Assembly (NCBI RefSeq): GCF_007559005.1
Contig: NZ_CP041763.1
Location: forward strand, 2,946,463-3,010,462
Source: Gordonia zhaorongruii
Lineage (GTDB): Bacteria; Actinomycetota; Actinomycetes; Mycobacteriales; Mycobacteriaceae
Direction of reading: 5' to 3'
DNA length: 64,000 nucleotides
In this document: one piece after another, positions 56,218 through 64,000 of the stretch
Position numbering within the stretch: the stretch's first letter is position 1
Layout: each line of letters opens with the position of its first letter
The notes under the pieces: generated by a model
Database searches by the model: none
The model's input: only the letters and a program-made list of their open reading frames with translations
What the model was told of the DNA's origin: nothing
Translations under genes and position numbers: made by a program

Positions 56218-58044
56218 ATGGGCCATTACAAGTCCAATCTGCGCGACCTGCACTTCAATCTGTTCGAGATGTTCCAGCTCGACAAGGTGCTCGAGTCGGG
56301 ACAGTTCGGCGACCTCGACCACGAGACCGCCGTCGACATGCTCCGCGAGGTCAGGACTCTCGCCGAGGGTCCGATCGCGGAATCGTTCACCGAAGCCGAC
56401 CGCAACCCGCCGGTGTTCAACCCCGACGACCACTCGGTCACCATGCCGGAGGGCTTCGCCAAGTCGTACAAGGCGTTCATCGACGCCGGGTGGGACAAGG
56501 TCGGCGTCGACGAGGAGCTCGGCGGCATGCCGGCACCCCGTTCGCTGTACTGGGCGCTCGGCGAGATGGTGCTCGGCGCCAACCCGCCGGTCTTCATGTA
56601 CGCGGCGGGTTCGGGCTTCTCGAACATCTTCTACGACAACGCCACCGATGAGCAGAAGAAGTGGGCCACCATCTGCGCGGAGCGCGAGTGGGGCGCAACC
56701 ATGGTCCTCACCGAGCCGGACGCCGGCTCGGATGTGGGCGCCGGCCGCACCAAGGCCACCCTCCAGGAAGACGGCTCCTGGCACATCGACGGAGTGAAGC
56801 GCTTCATCACCTCGGCCGATCAGGACATGACCGAGAACATCTTCCACCTCGTGCTGGCACGCCCGGAGGGCGCCGGACCGGGCACCAAGGGCCTGTCGCT
56901 GTTCTTCGTGCCGAAGTTCCACTTCGACGGCGAGACCGGTGAGCTGGGCGACCGCAACGGCGTCTACGTCACCAACGTCGAAGACAAGATGGGCATCAAG
57001 GCGTCCGCGACGTGCGAGCTCACCTTCGGTCAGCACGGAACCCCCGCCAAGGGCTGGCTGGTCGGCGAGGTCCACTCGGGCATCGCCCAGATGTTCGACG
57101 TCATCGAGCACGCTCGCATGATGGTCGGCACCAAGGCCATCTCGACGCTGTCGACGGGTTACCTGAACGCGCTCGAGTACGCCAAGGAGCGCGTCCAGGG
57201 CGCCGACCTGACGCAGATGACCGACAAAGCTGCCCCGCGCGTGTCCATCACGCATCACCCGGATGTGCGTCGCGCGCTGCTGACCCAGAAGGCGTACGCC
57301 GAGGGTCTGCGCGCGATCTACATGTACACCGCATCGCACCAGGACCCGGTTTCGGCGGAGATCGTCTCCGGTGCCGACGCCGAGACCGCGCACAAAGTGA
57401 ACGACCTGCTGCTTCCGATCGTCAAGGGCGTCGGCTCCGAGCGTGCCTACGAGAAGCTCACTGAATCGCTGCAGACCCTCGGCGGCTCGGGATTCCTGAA
57501 GGACTACCCGATCGAGCAGTACATCCGCGACTCGAAGATCGACTCGCTGTACGAGGGCACCACCGCCATCCAGGCGCAGGACTTCTTCTTCCGCAAGATC
57601 ATCCGCGACAAGGGCCAGGCGCTGGCCCACGTCGCCGGACAGGTGCAGGACTTCATCGACAACGGTGAGGGCTTCGCCGACGAGCGCGCCCTGCTCAAGA
57701 CCGCTCTCGACGACGTGCAGGCCATGGCGGCCAAGCTCACCGGCTGGCTGATGGGCGCCCAGGAAGACCCGAAGAACCTCTACCTGGTCGGCACCGCATC
57801 GGTCCGTTTCCTGATGTCGGTCGGCGACCTGCTCATCGGCTGGCTGCTGCTGCGCCAGGCGAGCGTTGCCCAGGTCGCACTCGACGGCGGTGCGTCGGGC
57901 GACGACAAGGCGTTCTACGAGGGCAAGGTCGCAACCGGCCGCTTCTTCGCGAAGAACATGCTCCCGCAGCTCACCTCGACCCGCCACATCGTGGAGAACA
58001 ACGTCGACAACGAGCTCATGGAGCTGGACGAAGCCGCTTTCTGA
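56218..58044 (+). CDS. fadE5: Acyl-CoA dehydrogenase, FadE5 type
   Basis: A 608-aa long-form acyl-CoA dehydrogenase. [59 protein letters not shown] (FAD/substrate loop), [21 protein letters not shown] and the glutamate-base region [20 protein letters not shown] match FadE5 of mycobacteria (about 611 aa). It catalyses the first step of beta-oxidation on a wide chain-length range with FAD. AGGAAG before ATG 56218 supports the start. The terminator follows directly, so it is monocistronic. SDR and thiolase genes downstream could work in the same pathway. Confidence 0.93.
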   Translation: MGHYKSNLRDLHFNLFEMFQLDKVLESGQFGDLDHETAVDMLREVRTLAEGPIAESFTEADRNPPVFNPDDHSVTMPEGFAKSYKAFIDAGWDKVGVDEELGGMPAPRSLYWALGEMVLGANPPVFMYAAGSGFSNIFYDNATDEQKKWATICAEREWGATMVLTEPDAGSDVGAGRTKATLQEDGSWHIDGVKRFITSADQDMTENIFHLVLARPEGAGPGTKGLSLFFVPKFHFDGETGELGDRNGVYVTNVEDKMGIKASATCELTFGQHGTPAKGWLVGEVHSGIAQMFDVIEHARMMVGTKAISTLSTGYLNALEYAKERVQGADLTQMTDKAAPRVSITHHPDVRRALLTQKAYAEGLRAIYMYTASHQDPVSAEIVSGADAETAHKVNDLLLPIVKGVGSERAYEKLTESLQTLGGSGFLKDYPIEQYIRDSKIDSLYEGTTAIQAQDFFFRKIIRDKGQALAHVAGQVQDFIDNGEGFADERALLKTALDDVQAMAAKLTGWLMGAQEDPKNLYLVGTASVRFLMSVGDLLIGWLLLRQASVAQVALDGGASGDDKAFYEGKVATGRFFAKNMLPQLTSTRHIVENNVDNELMELDEAAF

Positions 58045-58072
58045 TCGGTCCTCACCAGCCGATCTGAAGTAG

Positions 58073-58105
58073 AGAGCCCCGCCGGCATCGCCGGCGGGGC
58101 TCTTT
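58073..58105. terminator. Strong terminator between fadE5 and the ArsR-like gene
   Basis: A 14-bp perfect stem (AGAGCCCCGCCGGC and complement) with a 3-nt loop and TTTC after it, 28 bases past the fadE5 stop. It can also serve the convergent ArsR gene. Confidence 0.85.
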
Positions 58106-58135
58106 CGTCGCTGATCGCGTGAGCGAAGGCTGCGG

Positions 58136-58453
58136 CTAGCGCGCGTTGGCCGCCGCAAGCACGGCGCCTAGCAGCCCCGGGTACGCCGCCTCGACGTCGG
58201 GTCTCCGGAGTGCGAAATGCACGGCCTGACCTGACGGGATGCGCTCGATGAGACCCGCTTCGCGCAGGATCCGGAAGTGGTGACTCGCGGTCGCCTTGGT
58301 GATGGTGTCGTACAACTGCACGCATGCCAGCAGGTCGTCGGCGTTGTACAGGCGCCGCGCCATCTCCAGCCGTACTGGATCGGCGAGCGCAGTCAGCACG
58401 GTATGCAGGTCGGCGACGCCGGCCTGACCGAGGTCTGCATGAGTGTCCGTCAT
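58136..58453 (-). CDS. ArsR-family transcriptional repressor
   Basis: A 105-aa winged helix protein. ALADPVRLEMARRLY, LLACVQLYDTITKATASHHFRILREAGLIERIPSGQAVHFALRR is the complete ArsR/SmtB fold. The single cysteine (C64 region) does not make a metal site of ArsR or CzrA type, so the ligand is probably not a metal. GGGAAG precedes ATG 58453. It is divergent from an MFS exporter with a long perfect inverted repeat between them, a typical repressor-exporter pair. Confidence 0.88.
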   Translation of the reverse strand: MTDTHADLGQAGVADLHTVLTALADPVRLEMARRLYNADDLLACVQLYDTITKATASHHFRILREAGLIERIPSGQAVHFALRRPDVEAAYPGLLGAVLAAANAR

Positions 58454-58468
58454 GTCTTCCCGTTGCTA

Positions 58469-58523
58469 GTTTGATGGTGATCGAACAGTCGGATAGCCTG
58501 AAGCGGTTCGATCACCATCAAAC
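58469..58523. promoter_or_regulatory. Paired ArsR operators as perfect 18-bp inverted repeat
   Basis: GTTTGATGGTGATCGAAC (58469-58486) and its exact complement (58506-58523) are 19 bases apart. Each arm is itself an ArsR-type dyad TTYGAT-N4-ATCRAA. A TAGCCT -10-like element lies in the spacer (58494-58499). Confidence 0.7.
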
Positions 58524-58538
58524 ATACCTGAGGACCTC

Positions 58539-59771
58539 ATGACCACTGCCGCCACCGACCTGGACCGGTCGCGGACCACGCACCCGCAACGGTGGTCGTT
58601 CGGACTATTGCTGGTACTCCTCGCACTGGCACTCGGCGTCTCGGCTCTCCCGTCTCCGCTGTACCCGATCTACCAGTCCGAATGGGGGCTGAGCCCGCTC
58701 TCGATCACCGCCGTGTTCGCGGTCTACGCCGTCGGTGCACTCACCTCTGCGCTCACCGTCGGCCCGATATCGGACGCCATCGGCCGGAAGCCCCTGTTGA
58801 TCCTCGCGCTGGTCTCGATCCTGGCCGGTCTCGTCGTGTTCCTGGTGGCCGACACCACTTGGCATCTCATGGTCGCGAGACTCCTCCACGGCGGCGCGAT
58901 CGGCGCCATCACCGTCGTCTCCGGCGCCGCCCTGCTCGACGTCCGCCCGTTCGACGGCTCGCGCAACGGCATGCTCAGCGGCGTCGCGCTCAACCTGGGC
59001 ATCACCGTCACCGTCACCGCGTCGGCGGCGGCAGCGCAATGGGGACCGAGTCCACTGCGCACGCCGTACGTCGTGATCGGTGTCGTGATCCTCGTCCTGC
59101 TCGCGGCCGTCATCGTCCTCGTCGAACCGCACGCCGAACGGACCGGCGGCCGGATCCGGCTTCAGCGGCCGTCTGTGCCCGCCGCGATCCGCGCCGACTT
59201 CTGGTTCTCCGGCATGGGCATCCTCACCACCTGGTCGACTCTCGGAGTCTTCCTGAGCCTCTACCCGGCGCTGACTCAGAAGGCCACCGGTCACACGTCG
59301 ATCTTCTTCGTCGGCATCGTCGTCTCGGTGATGGCGGGCGCATCGGCGATCACCCAGCGCGCCGGAGTCCTCCTCACACCACGGAACGCCGCGATCGTCG
59401 GCGACGTCGGGATGGTCATCTCCCTGCTCGGTGCGATCTGGGCCCTCAACAGCGGCTCCACCGCAGCGATAATGATCGACACCGTGGTCCTGGGCGGCGC
59501 ATTCGGACTCGCCTTCGGCGGCTCGTTGCGCCATCTCGGCGAAGTCGCTCCGGCCAACGCCCGCGGGCGCGTGATGAGCGCGTACTACCTCCTCGGGTAC
59601 CTCGCCATCGGAATCCCGACGGTCGTCGCCGGCGCACTCTCGTCGCAGTTCGGCACCGAGAAGATCTTCCCGTGGTTCGTCTCCGCCGTCGCACTCGCCT
59701 GCCTGGTGGCCGCGATACTCGGCTATCGCGGTGGGCGGCGGCCCGTCGTCGAGACTCCCGTCGGTCTCTGA
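58539..59771 (+). CDS. MFS exporter (12-TM) controlled by the adjacent ArsR
   Basis: A 410-aa transporter with 12 TM segments. The TM1 region is LALALGVSALPSPLYPIYQSEWGLSP, motif A is GPISDAIGRKPLLIL, RLLHGGAIGAITVVSGA forms TM4, and GEVAPANARGRVMSAYYLLGYLAIGIPTVVAG forms TM10-11. GAGG before ATG 58539 supports the start. The substrate is unknown; the repressor pairing suggests a toxic compound or metabolite. Confidence 0.85.
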   Translation: MTTAATDLDRSRTTHPQRWSFGLLLVLLALALGVSALPSPLYPIYQSEWGLSPLSITAVFAVYAVGALTSALTVGPISDAIGRKPLLILALVSILAGLVVFLVADTTWHLMVARLLHGGAIGAITVVSGAALLDVRPFDGSRNGMLSGVALNLGITVTVTASAAAAQWGPSPLRTPYVVIGVVILVLLAAVIVLVEPHAERTGGRIRLQRPSVPAAIRADFWFSGMGILTTWSTLGVFLSLYPALTQKATGHTSIFFVGIVVSVMAGASAITQRAGVLLTPRNAAIVGDVGMVISLLGAIWALNSGSTAAIMIDTVVLGGAFGLAFGGSLRHLGEVAPANARGRVMSAYYLLGYLAIGIPTVVAGALSSQFGTEKIFPWFVSAVALACLVAAILGYRGGRRPVVETPVGL

Positions 59772-59875
59772 CACCAGTCACGAGGCGTCGGCGCAGTCAG
59801 CGGGATGTCCCGAGTCACTTCGCCGTCCACAGCGCACCCTGCGGCGAGCCGGTGCGTGACGACCGGTCTGCGTCG

Positions 59876-60400
59876 CTAGTCGGCGCGCGTCTCCACATCG
59901 ATCTCGACCAGCAGCTCGGCCGCGATCCGCTCGAGCTCGTCGCGGATGCCCGTGGTGTCCGCGCCCGGCGGGACCCAGACGTCCAGCTCGGCTTCGAACA
60001 GCATGCCCCCGGCCATCGGGGCCTCCCGAACACCGGTCGTCATCTTCTCGATGGACACACCGCTCGCACTCAGTGCCGTCGACAGCTCGTGGACGATGCC
60101 GGCTCGGTCGTTGCCCAGCACCCCGATCGTGATCGGCGTCCACGTGTCCTCGCGCGGCGTCGCGGTGTCACCGGAGTGGACCGCCACCTCCAGCAGTCCG
60201 TCCAGGCCGGTGACTGCACCGATCAGACCGTCCGCGCGGTCGGCCGACACCGCGACGACGACGATCCCGGCGAATTTCCCGGCCAGGTGCGCCAGCTGGC
60301 TTCGCTCCCAATTGCCACCCTGTTGGGCGACCGCATCGGCCAGCGCCGACACGAGCCCCGGACGATCGTCGCCGATTACCGACAGCACCAGATTCCGCAT
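59876..60400 (-). CDS. Double-ACT-domain regulatory protein (GcvR-like)
   Basis: A 174-aa protein of two ACT domains (about 3-75 and 88-165). LVLSVIGDDRPGLVSALADAVAQQGGNWERSQLAHLAGKFAGIVVV and ITIGVLGNDRAGIVHELSTALSASGVSIEKMTTG are each complete. It resembles GcvR, but actinobacterial versions are uncharacterised; an amino-acid sensor is likely. ATG 60400 has TACGCT six bases upstream; ATG 60436 does not. Confidence 0.8.
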   Translation of the reverse strand: MRNLVLSVIGDDRPGLVSALADAVAQQGGNWERSQLAHLAGKFAGIVVVAVSADRADGLIGAVTGLDGLLEVAVHSGDTATPREDTWTPITIGVLGNDRAGIVHELSTALSASGVSIEKMTTGVREAPMAGGMLFEAELDVWVPPGADTTGIRDELERIAAELLVEIDVETRAD

Positions 60401-60406
60401 GCGGTC

Positions 60407-60412
60407 AGCGTA
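60407..60412 (-). promoter_or_regulatory. -10 element (TACGCT) for the ACT-domain gene
   Basis: TACGCT with a 6-nt spacer to ATG 60400. Confidence 0.5.
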
Positions 60413-60456
60413 TCCGGGCAGAACCGCTCCCTGCACGACCTCCGCACAGAACGAGA

Positions 60457-60491
60457 ACGACGGACCCCGCCAGTACCGCGGGGTCCGTCGT
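60457..60491 (-). terminator. Terminator of the SDR gene
   Basis: A 14-bp perfect stem (ACGACGGACCCCGC and complement) with a 7-nt loop, 26 bases after the SDR stop. Confidence 0.75.
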
Positions 60492-60517
60492 CGGAGATTC
60501 TCGTCGCGCTTGCGGAG

Positions 60518-61294
60518 CTACTTCGGTGGCATCCGGATGCCGCCGTCCACTCGGATCACCTCGGCGTTCATGTACGAGTTGGTGACGAGCTCCTCGGCCA
60601 TCGATGCCAGTTCGTCCGGCACACCGAGTCGCTTCGGGAACAGGACGCTCTCGCCGAGCTTCGCCTTGAACGCCTCCGACTCCGGGCCGGTGCCGTAGAT
60701 CGGCGTATCGATCAGGCCCGGTGCGATGCAGTTGACGCGGACTCCGACCGCCGACAGGTCACGCGCCACCGGCAGGGTCATGCCGACCACACCGCCCTTG
60801 GACGACGAGTACGCGGCCTGGCCGATCTGACCGTCGAACGCCGCGACCGACGCGAGGTTCACGATCGCGCCACGTCCCCCGTTCTCGTCCGGCTCGTTGC
60901 GGCTCATCGCAGTCGCTGCGAGCCGCACCGCGTCGAAGGTGCCGATCAGGTTGATCGAGATGACCTTCTTGTACAGATCCAGATCGTGCGCCGACGAGAA
61001 TTCGCCGTCGCGGCCGATCGTGCGCTGCGCCCAGCCGATGCCGGCGGAGTTGACCAGGGCCTTCAGCGGGCCGAGTTCGACGGCCTTGGCGATGGCCGCC
61101 TCGATCTCCTCGGTGCTGGTGACGTCGACCTTGACGAACGCGCCGCCGATCTCCGACGCCAGTGCCTGGCCGTCGTCTTCCTTGAGGTCGGCTACGACGA
61201 CCTTGGCGCCGCGCTTGGCGAGCCGACGGGCCGTCGCCGCACCGATGCCCGATGCGCCGCCGGTAACGATTGCACTTGCTCCAGTGAGTTCCAT
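60518..61294 (-). CDS. Short-chain dehydrogenase/reductase, 3-hydroxyacyl-CoA dehydrogenase type 2-like
   Basis: A 258-aa Rossmann enzyme. ASAIVTGGASGIGAATARRLA binds NAD(H), NSAGIG follows, serine is in NLASVAAFDGQ, and the YxxxK pair is in AAYSSSKGG. VRVNCIAPGLIDTPI completes it. Similarity to HSD17B10-type hydroxyacyl-CoA dehydrogenases suggests a beta-oxidation or steroid role, fitting fadE5 and thiolase nearby. ATG 61294 has TAAGCT seven bases upstream. Confidence 0.88.
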   Translation of the reverse strand: MELTGASAIVTGGASGIGAATARRLAKRGAKVVVADLKEDDGQALASEIGGAFVKVDVTSTEEIEAAIAKAVELGPLKALVNSAGIGWAQRTIGRDGEFSSAHDLDLYKKVISINLIGTFDAVRLAATAMSRNEPDENGGRGAIVNLASVAAFDGQIGQAAYSSSKGGVVGMTLPVARDLSAVGVRVNCIAPGLIDTPIYGTGPESEAFKAKLGESVLFPKRLGVPDELASMAEELVTNSYMNAEVIRVDGGIRMPPK

Positions 61295-61301
61295 GTTCGA
61301 G

Positions 61302-61307
61302 AGCTTA
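61302..61307 (-). promoter_or_regulatory. -10 element (TAAGCT) for the SDR gene
   Basis: TAAGCT with a 7-nt spacer to ATG 61294. Confidence 0.45.
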
Positions 61308-61424
61308 GCTGCTCGGTGACGGCGACCACAGACCCGGGTGGAACACGTTCTAGTGAACTTTCCCACACGGTGGGAGCGTGCTCGGCCTGCCGGATGCGAA
61401 TGGGCATCGGTACGCCGGCTTCGC

Positions 61425-63116
61425 TCATTTGCAGTTGACCACCGGTTGCGGATCGTATTCGACATTGCGGGTGTGACGCGAGATCTCGGCTCCCGTGCGG
61501 TGATCGGAGATGATCCGGGTGTCGGACGACGTGAAGCCCGGGCCACCGCTGCTCGGCACGCAGTTGTCGCCTTCGGGCAGTGTCATCTTCTCGGGCTGGG
61601 TCTGGTTGCTCCGCGATCCGGTCACCGACTCCACATCGCGCGTCTTGGTGCTCCACATCCGGACCGTGACGCTCGACGGCGACCACAGGGTCTCGATGTA
61701 GACGCCGTAATCGGTGTTGTTCCGGAAGGCCAGGTCGATGGCTCCCTCGAACACCGTCGCCTCCCTCGCCTCCGGGTACCGCGAGATGTAGTAGTTGTGC
61801 TCGGTGTGGTCGACGTCCTCGAGGCCGGCGAAGTACGCGGCGTTGTAGAGCGTGGTGGCGAACTGCGAGATACCGCCGCCCACCGCTTTGGCGGGGCGTC
61901 CGTGGTCGATGATTCCGGAGTCGACGTACCCCTGCGGAGTACCGCGGTGACCGGTGTAACCGTTCAGCGAGAACGTCTCCCCCGGCAGGACGACCGCGCC
62001 GTCGACCGTATCGGCGACGATCCGGATGTTGGTTCCCGACGGTCCGCTGAAGTCGCCGGTGGTGAACTCCGAGACGACTTCCTTCACGCCGAGCTGGTGC
62101 GCCCGCTTGGTGGTGACCTCGGGTCGCTTGAGCGTGTACGGCAGCTTGCCGGTCCGCTCGCCGTCTCTCGGCGCGGTCTCGGCGATCAGCTCCGCCGCCT
62201 TCTTCCAGTCGACGCGGGCGCCGACCTGCGCGGGCACCACCGTCGGGGAGCCTCCCGAGAACTCGAAGGTCGCATTCACCGGCTCCGACTCCGTCGGCGC
62301 CGTGCGGTCACCGAGAACCTTCTTCGCCTCCTTCGACTTCACGTGCGGCTTCAGCCCGCCCTTGCCGTCGGGGACGTACGAGACCAGTCGGCCCAGATCG
62401 TGAGGCGACACCCGCAGGTCATCACCGCGACCGTCGAGCGTGAGCGCCGACGCCGTGACGTTCTGCGCATCGCCGTCCAGTGTCTGCTGCACGACCTCAT
62501 GGGACACCGACGGCGCGAAGGGCTCCATCGCCAGATCGATCGGGCCACCGGCGAGCCAGTTGTCCTCGACGGCGACGCGCGCCTTGTCGCGGTCCACTCG
62601 CATGCCCTTCTTGGGGAAGTCACCGACGGCTTCCGTGCCCCGGAAGTGCACGCCGCCTTCGACGGCAGCCTTCTCCAGGGTCTTCTTCTCGTCGTCCAGC
62701 GCCTCGTCGAAGGAACTGCGGTCGATGCGAACGACAGGCGCGACATCGCGCTTGATCCCCAGCATCCCGGCCAATCGCGTGACCGGGTTCTTCGGCTGTT
62801 CTTTGAGTCGCTCCATGGTGGCGTCGACGTCGAATCTGGCGCCGAGCTCCGCAGGATCGATCTTCGCGGTTCCGGACGAGGTGCGCAGCGTGATCCGGCC
62901 ATGGGAGACGACCGACAGTTTGGACAGTTCGTGGCGCGCCTGAGCGTCGGTCAGGTTACCCAGCTCGAACTCGGCGATCCGGACACCGTGGGCGGTCTTG
63001 CCGTATCCCACGGCGTAATCGACGGCGAAGGCCATCGCTGCGAGCATGACCGCGGCGAGCACTCCTCGCACGATCCAGCCCATTGCGCCCATCCGGCGCT
63101 CACGTTTTCTGGTCAC
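61425..63116 (-). CDS. VanW-family protein with peptidoglycan-binding domains
   Basis: A 563-aa protein. A short basic tail and one TM segment (about 12-34) are followed by PG-binding_4-type repeats (about 45-160 and 200-330, with RITLRTSSGTAKIDPAELGARFDVDATM) and a VanW domain at about 350-510 (VVLPGETFSLNGYTGHRGTPQGYVDSGIIDHGRPAKAVGGGISQFATTLYNAAYFAGL). The domain pair is common in wall-associated proteins; the catalytic role is unproven. GTG 63116 is the only start before the TM. The 324-bp upstream region holds two hairpins, described separately, and may control the gene. Confidence 0.85.
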   Translation of the reverse strand: MTRKRERRMGAMGWIVRGVLAAVMLAAMAFAVDYAVGYGKTAHGVRIAEFELGNLTDAQARHELSKLSVVSHGRITLRTSSGTAKIDPAELGARFDVDATMERLKEQPKNPVTRLAGMLGIKRDVAPVVRIDRSSFDEALDDEKKTLEKAAVEGGVHFRGTEAVGDFPKKGMRVDRDKARVAVEDNWLAGGPIDLAMEPFAPSVSHEVVQQTLDGDAQNVTASALTLDGRGDDLRVSPHDLGRLVSYVPDGKGGLKPHVKSKEAKKVLGDRTAPTESEPVNATFEFSGGSPTVVPAQVGARVDWKKAAELIAETAPRDGERTGKLPYTLKRPEVTTKRAHQLGVKEVVSEFTTGDFSGPSGTNIRIVADTVDGAVVLPGETFSLNGYTGHRGTPQGYVDSGIIDHGRPAKAVGGGISQFATTLYNAAYFAGLEDVDHTEHNYYISRYPEAREATVFEGAIDLAFRNNTDYGVYIETLWSPSSVTVRMWSTKTRDVESVTGSRSNQTQPEKMTLPEGDNCVPSSGGPGFTSSDTRIISDHRTGAEISRHTRNVEYDPQPVVNCK

Positions 63117-63145
63117 AGCAGGTTGATCATATGCAATAGAAAAGA

Positions 63146-63190
63146 CTCCGGCTGAACCGCCGGGTCGGGGGTCTGGCGGTTCAGCCGGAG
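63146..63190 (-). terminator. Intrinsic terminator ahead of the VanW gene
   Basis: A 16-bp perfect stem (CTCCGGCTGAACCGCC and complement) with a 13-nt C-rich loop, followed on the minus strand by TCTTTTCTATT. It lies 30 bases upstream of the VanW start, so it would stop leader transcripts before the gene. Confidence 0.8.
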
Positions 63191-63355
63191 CTACCTGGTT
63201 TATAGGTTCCCCCGCTGGCGACGTTACACATGCCGCGAGGGAATTTTTCCACTCTGTTCACGGCAACCGGAATGACCCGTGAAATTGCTGGTGAGAGGCG
63301 GTATTACCGCGACTCGCGCACAGGTCCGAGCTCCCCTGTCGGGCCGGAATACGCG
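63191..63355 (-). promoter_or_regulatory. Candidate structured leader/riboswitch of the VanW gene
   Basis: The 165 bases between two terminators have no reading frame of note. On the minus strand they contain AGCGGGGGAACC at 63201-63212, the most recognisable motif of c-di-AMP (ydaO-type) riboswitches, which control cell-wall genes in actinobacteria. The CGGGGG can also pair with CCCCCG in the loop of the terminator at 63146. The rest of the ydaO consensus is not obvious, so the class is uncertain; a small RNA ending at that terminator is the alternative. Confidence 0.35.
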
Positions 63356-63393
63356 CGTTCCCCGGCCCCGGGGAGCACCCGGGCCGGGGAACG
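63356..63393 (-). terminator. Terminator of the thiolase gene
   Basis: A 13-bp perfect stem (CGTTCCCCGGCCC and complement) with a 12-nt loop, 47 bases after the thiolase stop. Confidence 0.7.
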
Positions 63394-63440
63394 TCAGCGA
63401 ATCACCACCCGCGCACATGCGGATGGCACCGACTGGAAGA

Positions 63441-64000
63441 TCAGCCTTCGACGATCGCCGTGACGCCCTGGCCACCGGCAGCGCAGATCGAGACGAGGGC
63501 GCGGCCCCCGCCGTTCTCCTTGATCTGCTTCGCGGCCTGCGCGATGATCCGGCCGCCGGTCGCGGCGAACGGGTGGCCCGCCGCCAGCGACGAACCGTTC
63601 ACGTTCAGCTTGCTGCGGTCGATGGAGCCGAGCGCCTTGTCGAGGCCGAGACGCTCACGGCAGTACTCGTCCGACTCGAATGCGGCGAGAGTGCTCAGCA
63701 CCACCGAGGCGAATGCCTCATGGATCTCGTAGAAGTCGAAGTCCTGGAGGGAGAGGCCGTTGCGCTCCAGCAGGCGCGGGATCGCGTAGGTCGGCGCCAT
63801 CAGCAGCCCGTCGGGGCCGTTCACGTAGTCGACTGCAGCCGTCTCGGTGTCGACCAGGTAGGCCAGCACCGGAAGCTTCTTCTCGGCGGCGTACTCGTCG
63901 CTGGCGAGCAGCACGGTCGACGCACCGTCGGTGAGCGGGGTCGAGTTGCCCGCGGTCATCGTCGCGTCACCCAGGCTCACGCCGAAGACCGGCTTGAGCG
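63441..64000 (-). CDS. Thiolase (acetyl-CoA acyltransferase, FadA/FadI type), 5' part outside window
   Basis: The last 186 residues are visible. They include FGVSLGDATMTAGNSTPLTDGAS, YEIHEAFASVVLS (active-site His), AAGHPFAATGGR (His) and the C-terminal CAAGGQGVTAIVEG with the proton-donor cysteine. This is the degradative thiolase branch, which would complete beta-oxidation with FadE5 and the SDR. The N-terminal nucleophilic cysteine is off the right edge. Confidence 0.92.
   Translation of the reverse strand, partial: LKPVFGVSLGDATMTAGNSTPLTDGASTVLLASDEYAAEKKLPVLAYLVDTETAAVDYVNGPDGLLMAPTYAIPRLLERNGLSLQDFDFYEIHEAFASVVLSTLAAFESDEYCRERLGLDKALGSIDRSKLNVNGSSLAAGHPFAATGGRIIAQAAKQIKENGGGRALVSICAAGGQGVTAIVEG

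Noticed and set aside
56206..58158. A 650-codon minus-strand frame opposite fadE5
   Set aside because: Fully antisense to a conserved gene, with no recognisable motif.
58592..61438. A 948-codon plus-strand frame over MFS, ACT and SDR genes
   Set aside because: Shadow of three real genes in other frames, highly Arg-rich.
63191..63355. 6C RNA or 6S-like RNA in the VanW leader
   Set aside because: Only one C-rich loop, with five Cs, was found; 6C RNA needs two loops with six or more.

Overview
The window is GC-rich DNA with dense, short-spaced genes. It carries mycolate-actinobacterial markers: WhiB4, a PonA2-type PBP with PASTA, MurT/GatD, FadE5, secretory LIP lipases and many leaderless starts. 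The gene order matches two blocks that I recall from Mycobacterium tuberculosis, Rv3678c-Rv3683 and Rv3708c-Rv3722c. The host is therefore most likely a Mycobacteriales member outside Mycobacterium, with Gordonia or a close relative as best guess. This rests on family recognition and remembered synteny, not on a search.

Layout. 1-6840: RidA (partial), a DUF4177-like protein, two ArsA-like ATPases, whiB4, ponA2 and a metallophosphoesterase (conserved block). 6841-11741: accessory stretch with a truncated, frameshifted MFS pseudogene, a PucR regulator and a divergent desaturase-reductase-ferredoxin fusion with dyad operators between them. 11760-20986: tRNA-Pro, DUF2252 protein, uncharacterised membrane and secreted proteins, an Ohr/OsmC peroxidase and two tandem secretory lipases. 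20998-28312: asd-lysC, a PIG-V-like membrane protein, a DHA2 exporter, and leuA behind a leucine leader peptide and attenuator. 28377-37583: WYL regulator, esterase, sugar porter, murT-gatD, ybaB-recR-kinase, an Imm10-like protein, a DapA-family aldolase and an IS6-type transposase remnant. 37584-47204: RluA-type synthase, SRPBCC protein, an FAD oxidoreductase/fatty-acid methyltransferase pair, dnaX, a GT87 protein, aspartate aminotransferase, SRP RNA and tRNA-Ser. 47205-64000: a gene-free stretch with a large palindrome, tetR-pta-ackA, CDF transporter, HdeD protein, thioesterase, endonuclease IV, fadE5, ArsR/MFS pair, double-ACT protein, SDR, VanW protein with a structured leader, and a partial thiolase.

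Functional links: cell-envelope assembly (ponA2, murT/gatD, GT87, VanW), aspartate-family and leucine synthesis (lysC-asd, leuA, aspartate aminotransferase), fatty-acid modification and degradation (methyltransferase pair, fadE5, SDR, thiolase, thioesterase, lipases), acetate overflow (pta-ackA), and replication and repair (dnaX, recR, ybaB, nfo). Regulation is often local: several regulators sit beside or inside perfect inverted repeats, and about seventeen starts have a TANNNT -10 element 6-8 nt upstream, the arrangement of leaderless mRNAs.

No CRISPR array, prophage, integrase or intact insertion sequence was seen. The least explained elements are the VanW leader, the 19-bp-arm palindrome beside tRNA-Ser, the 17-bp-arm repeat at 17972-18045 and the self-sufficient desaturase-like fusion.
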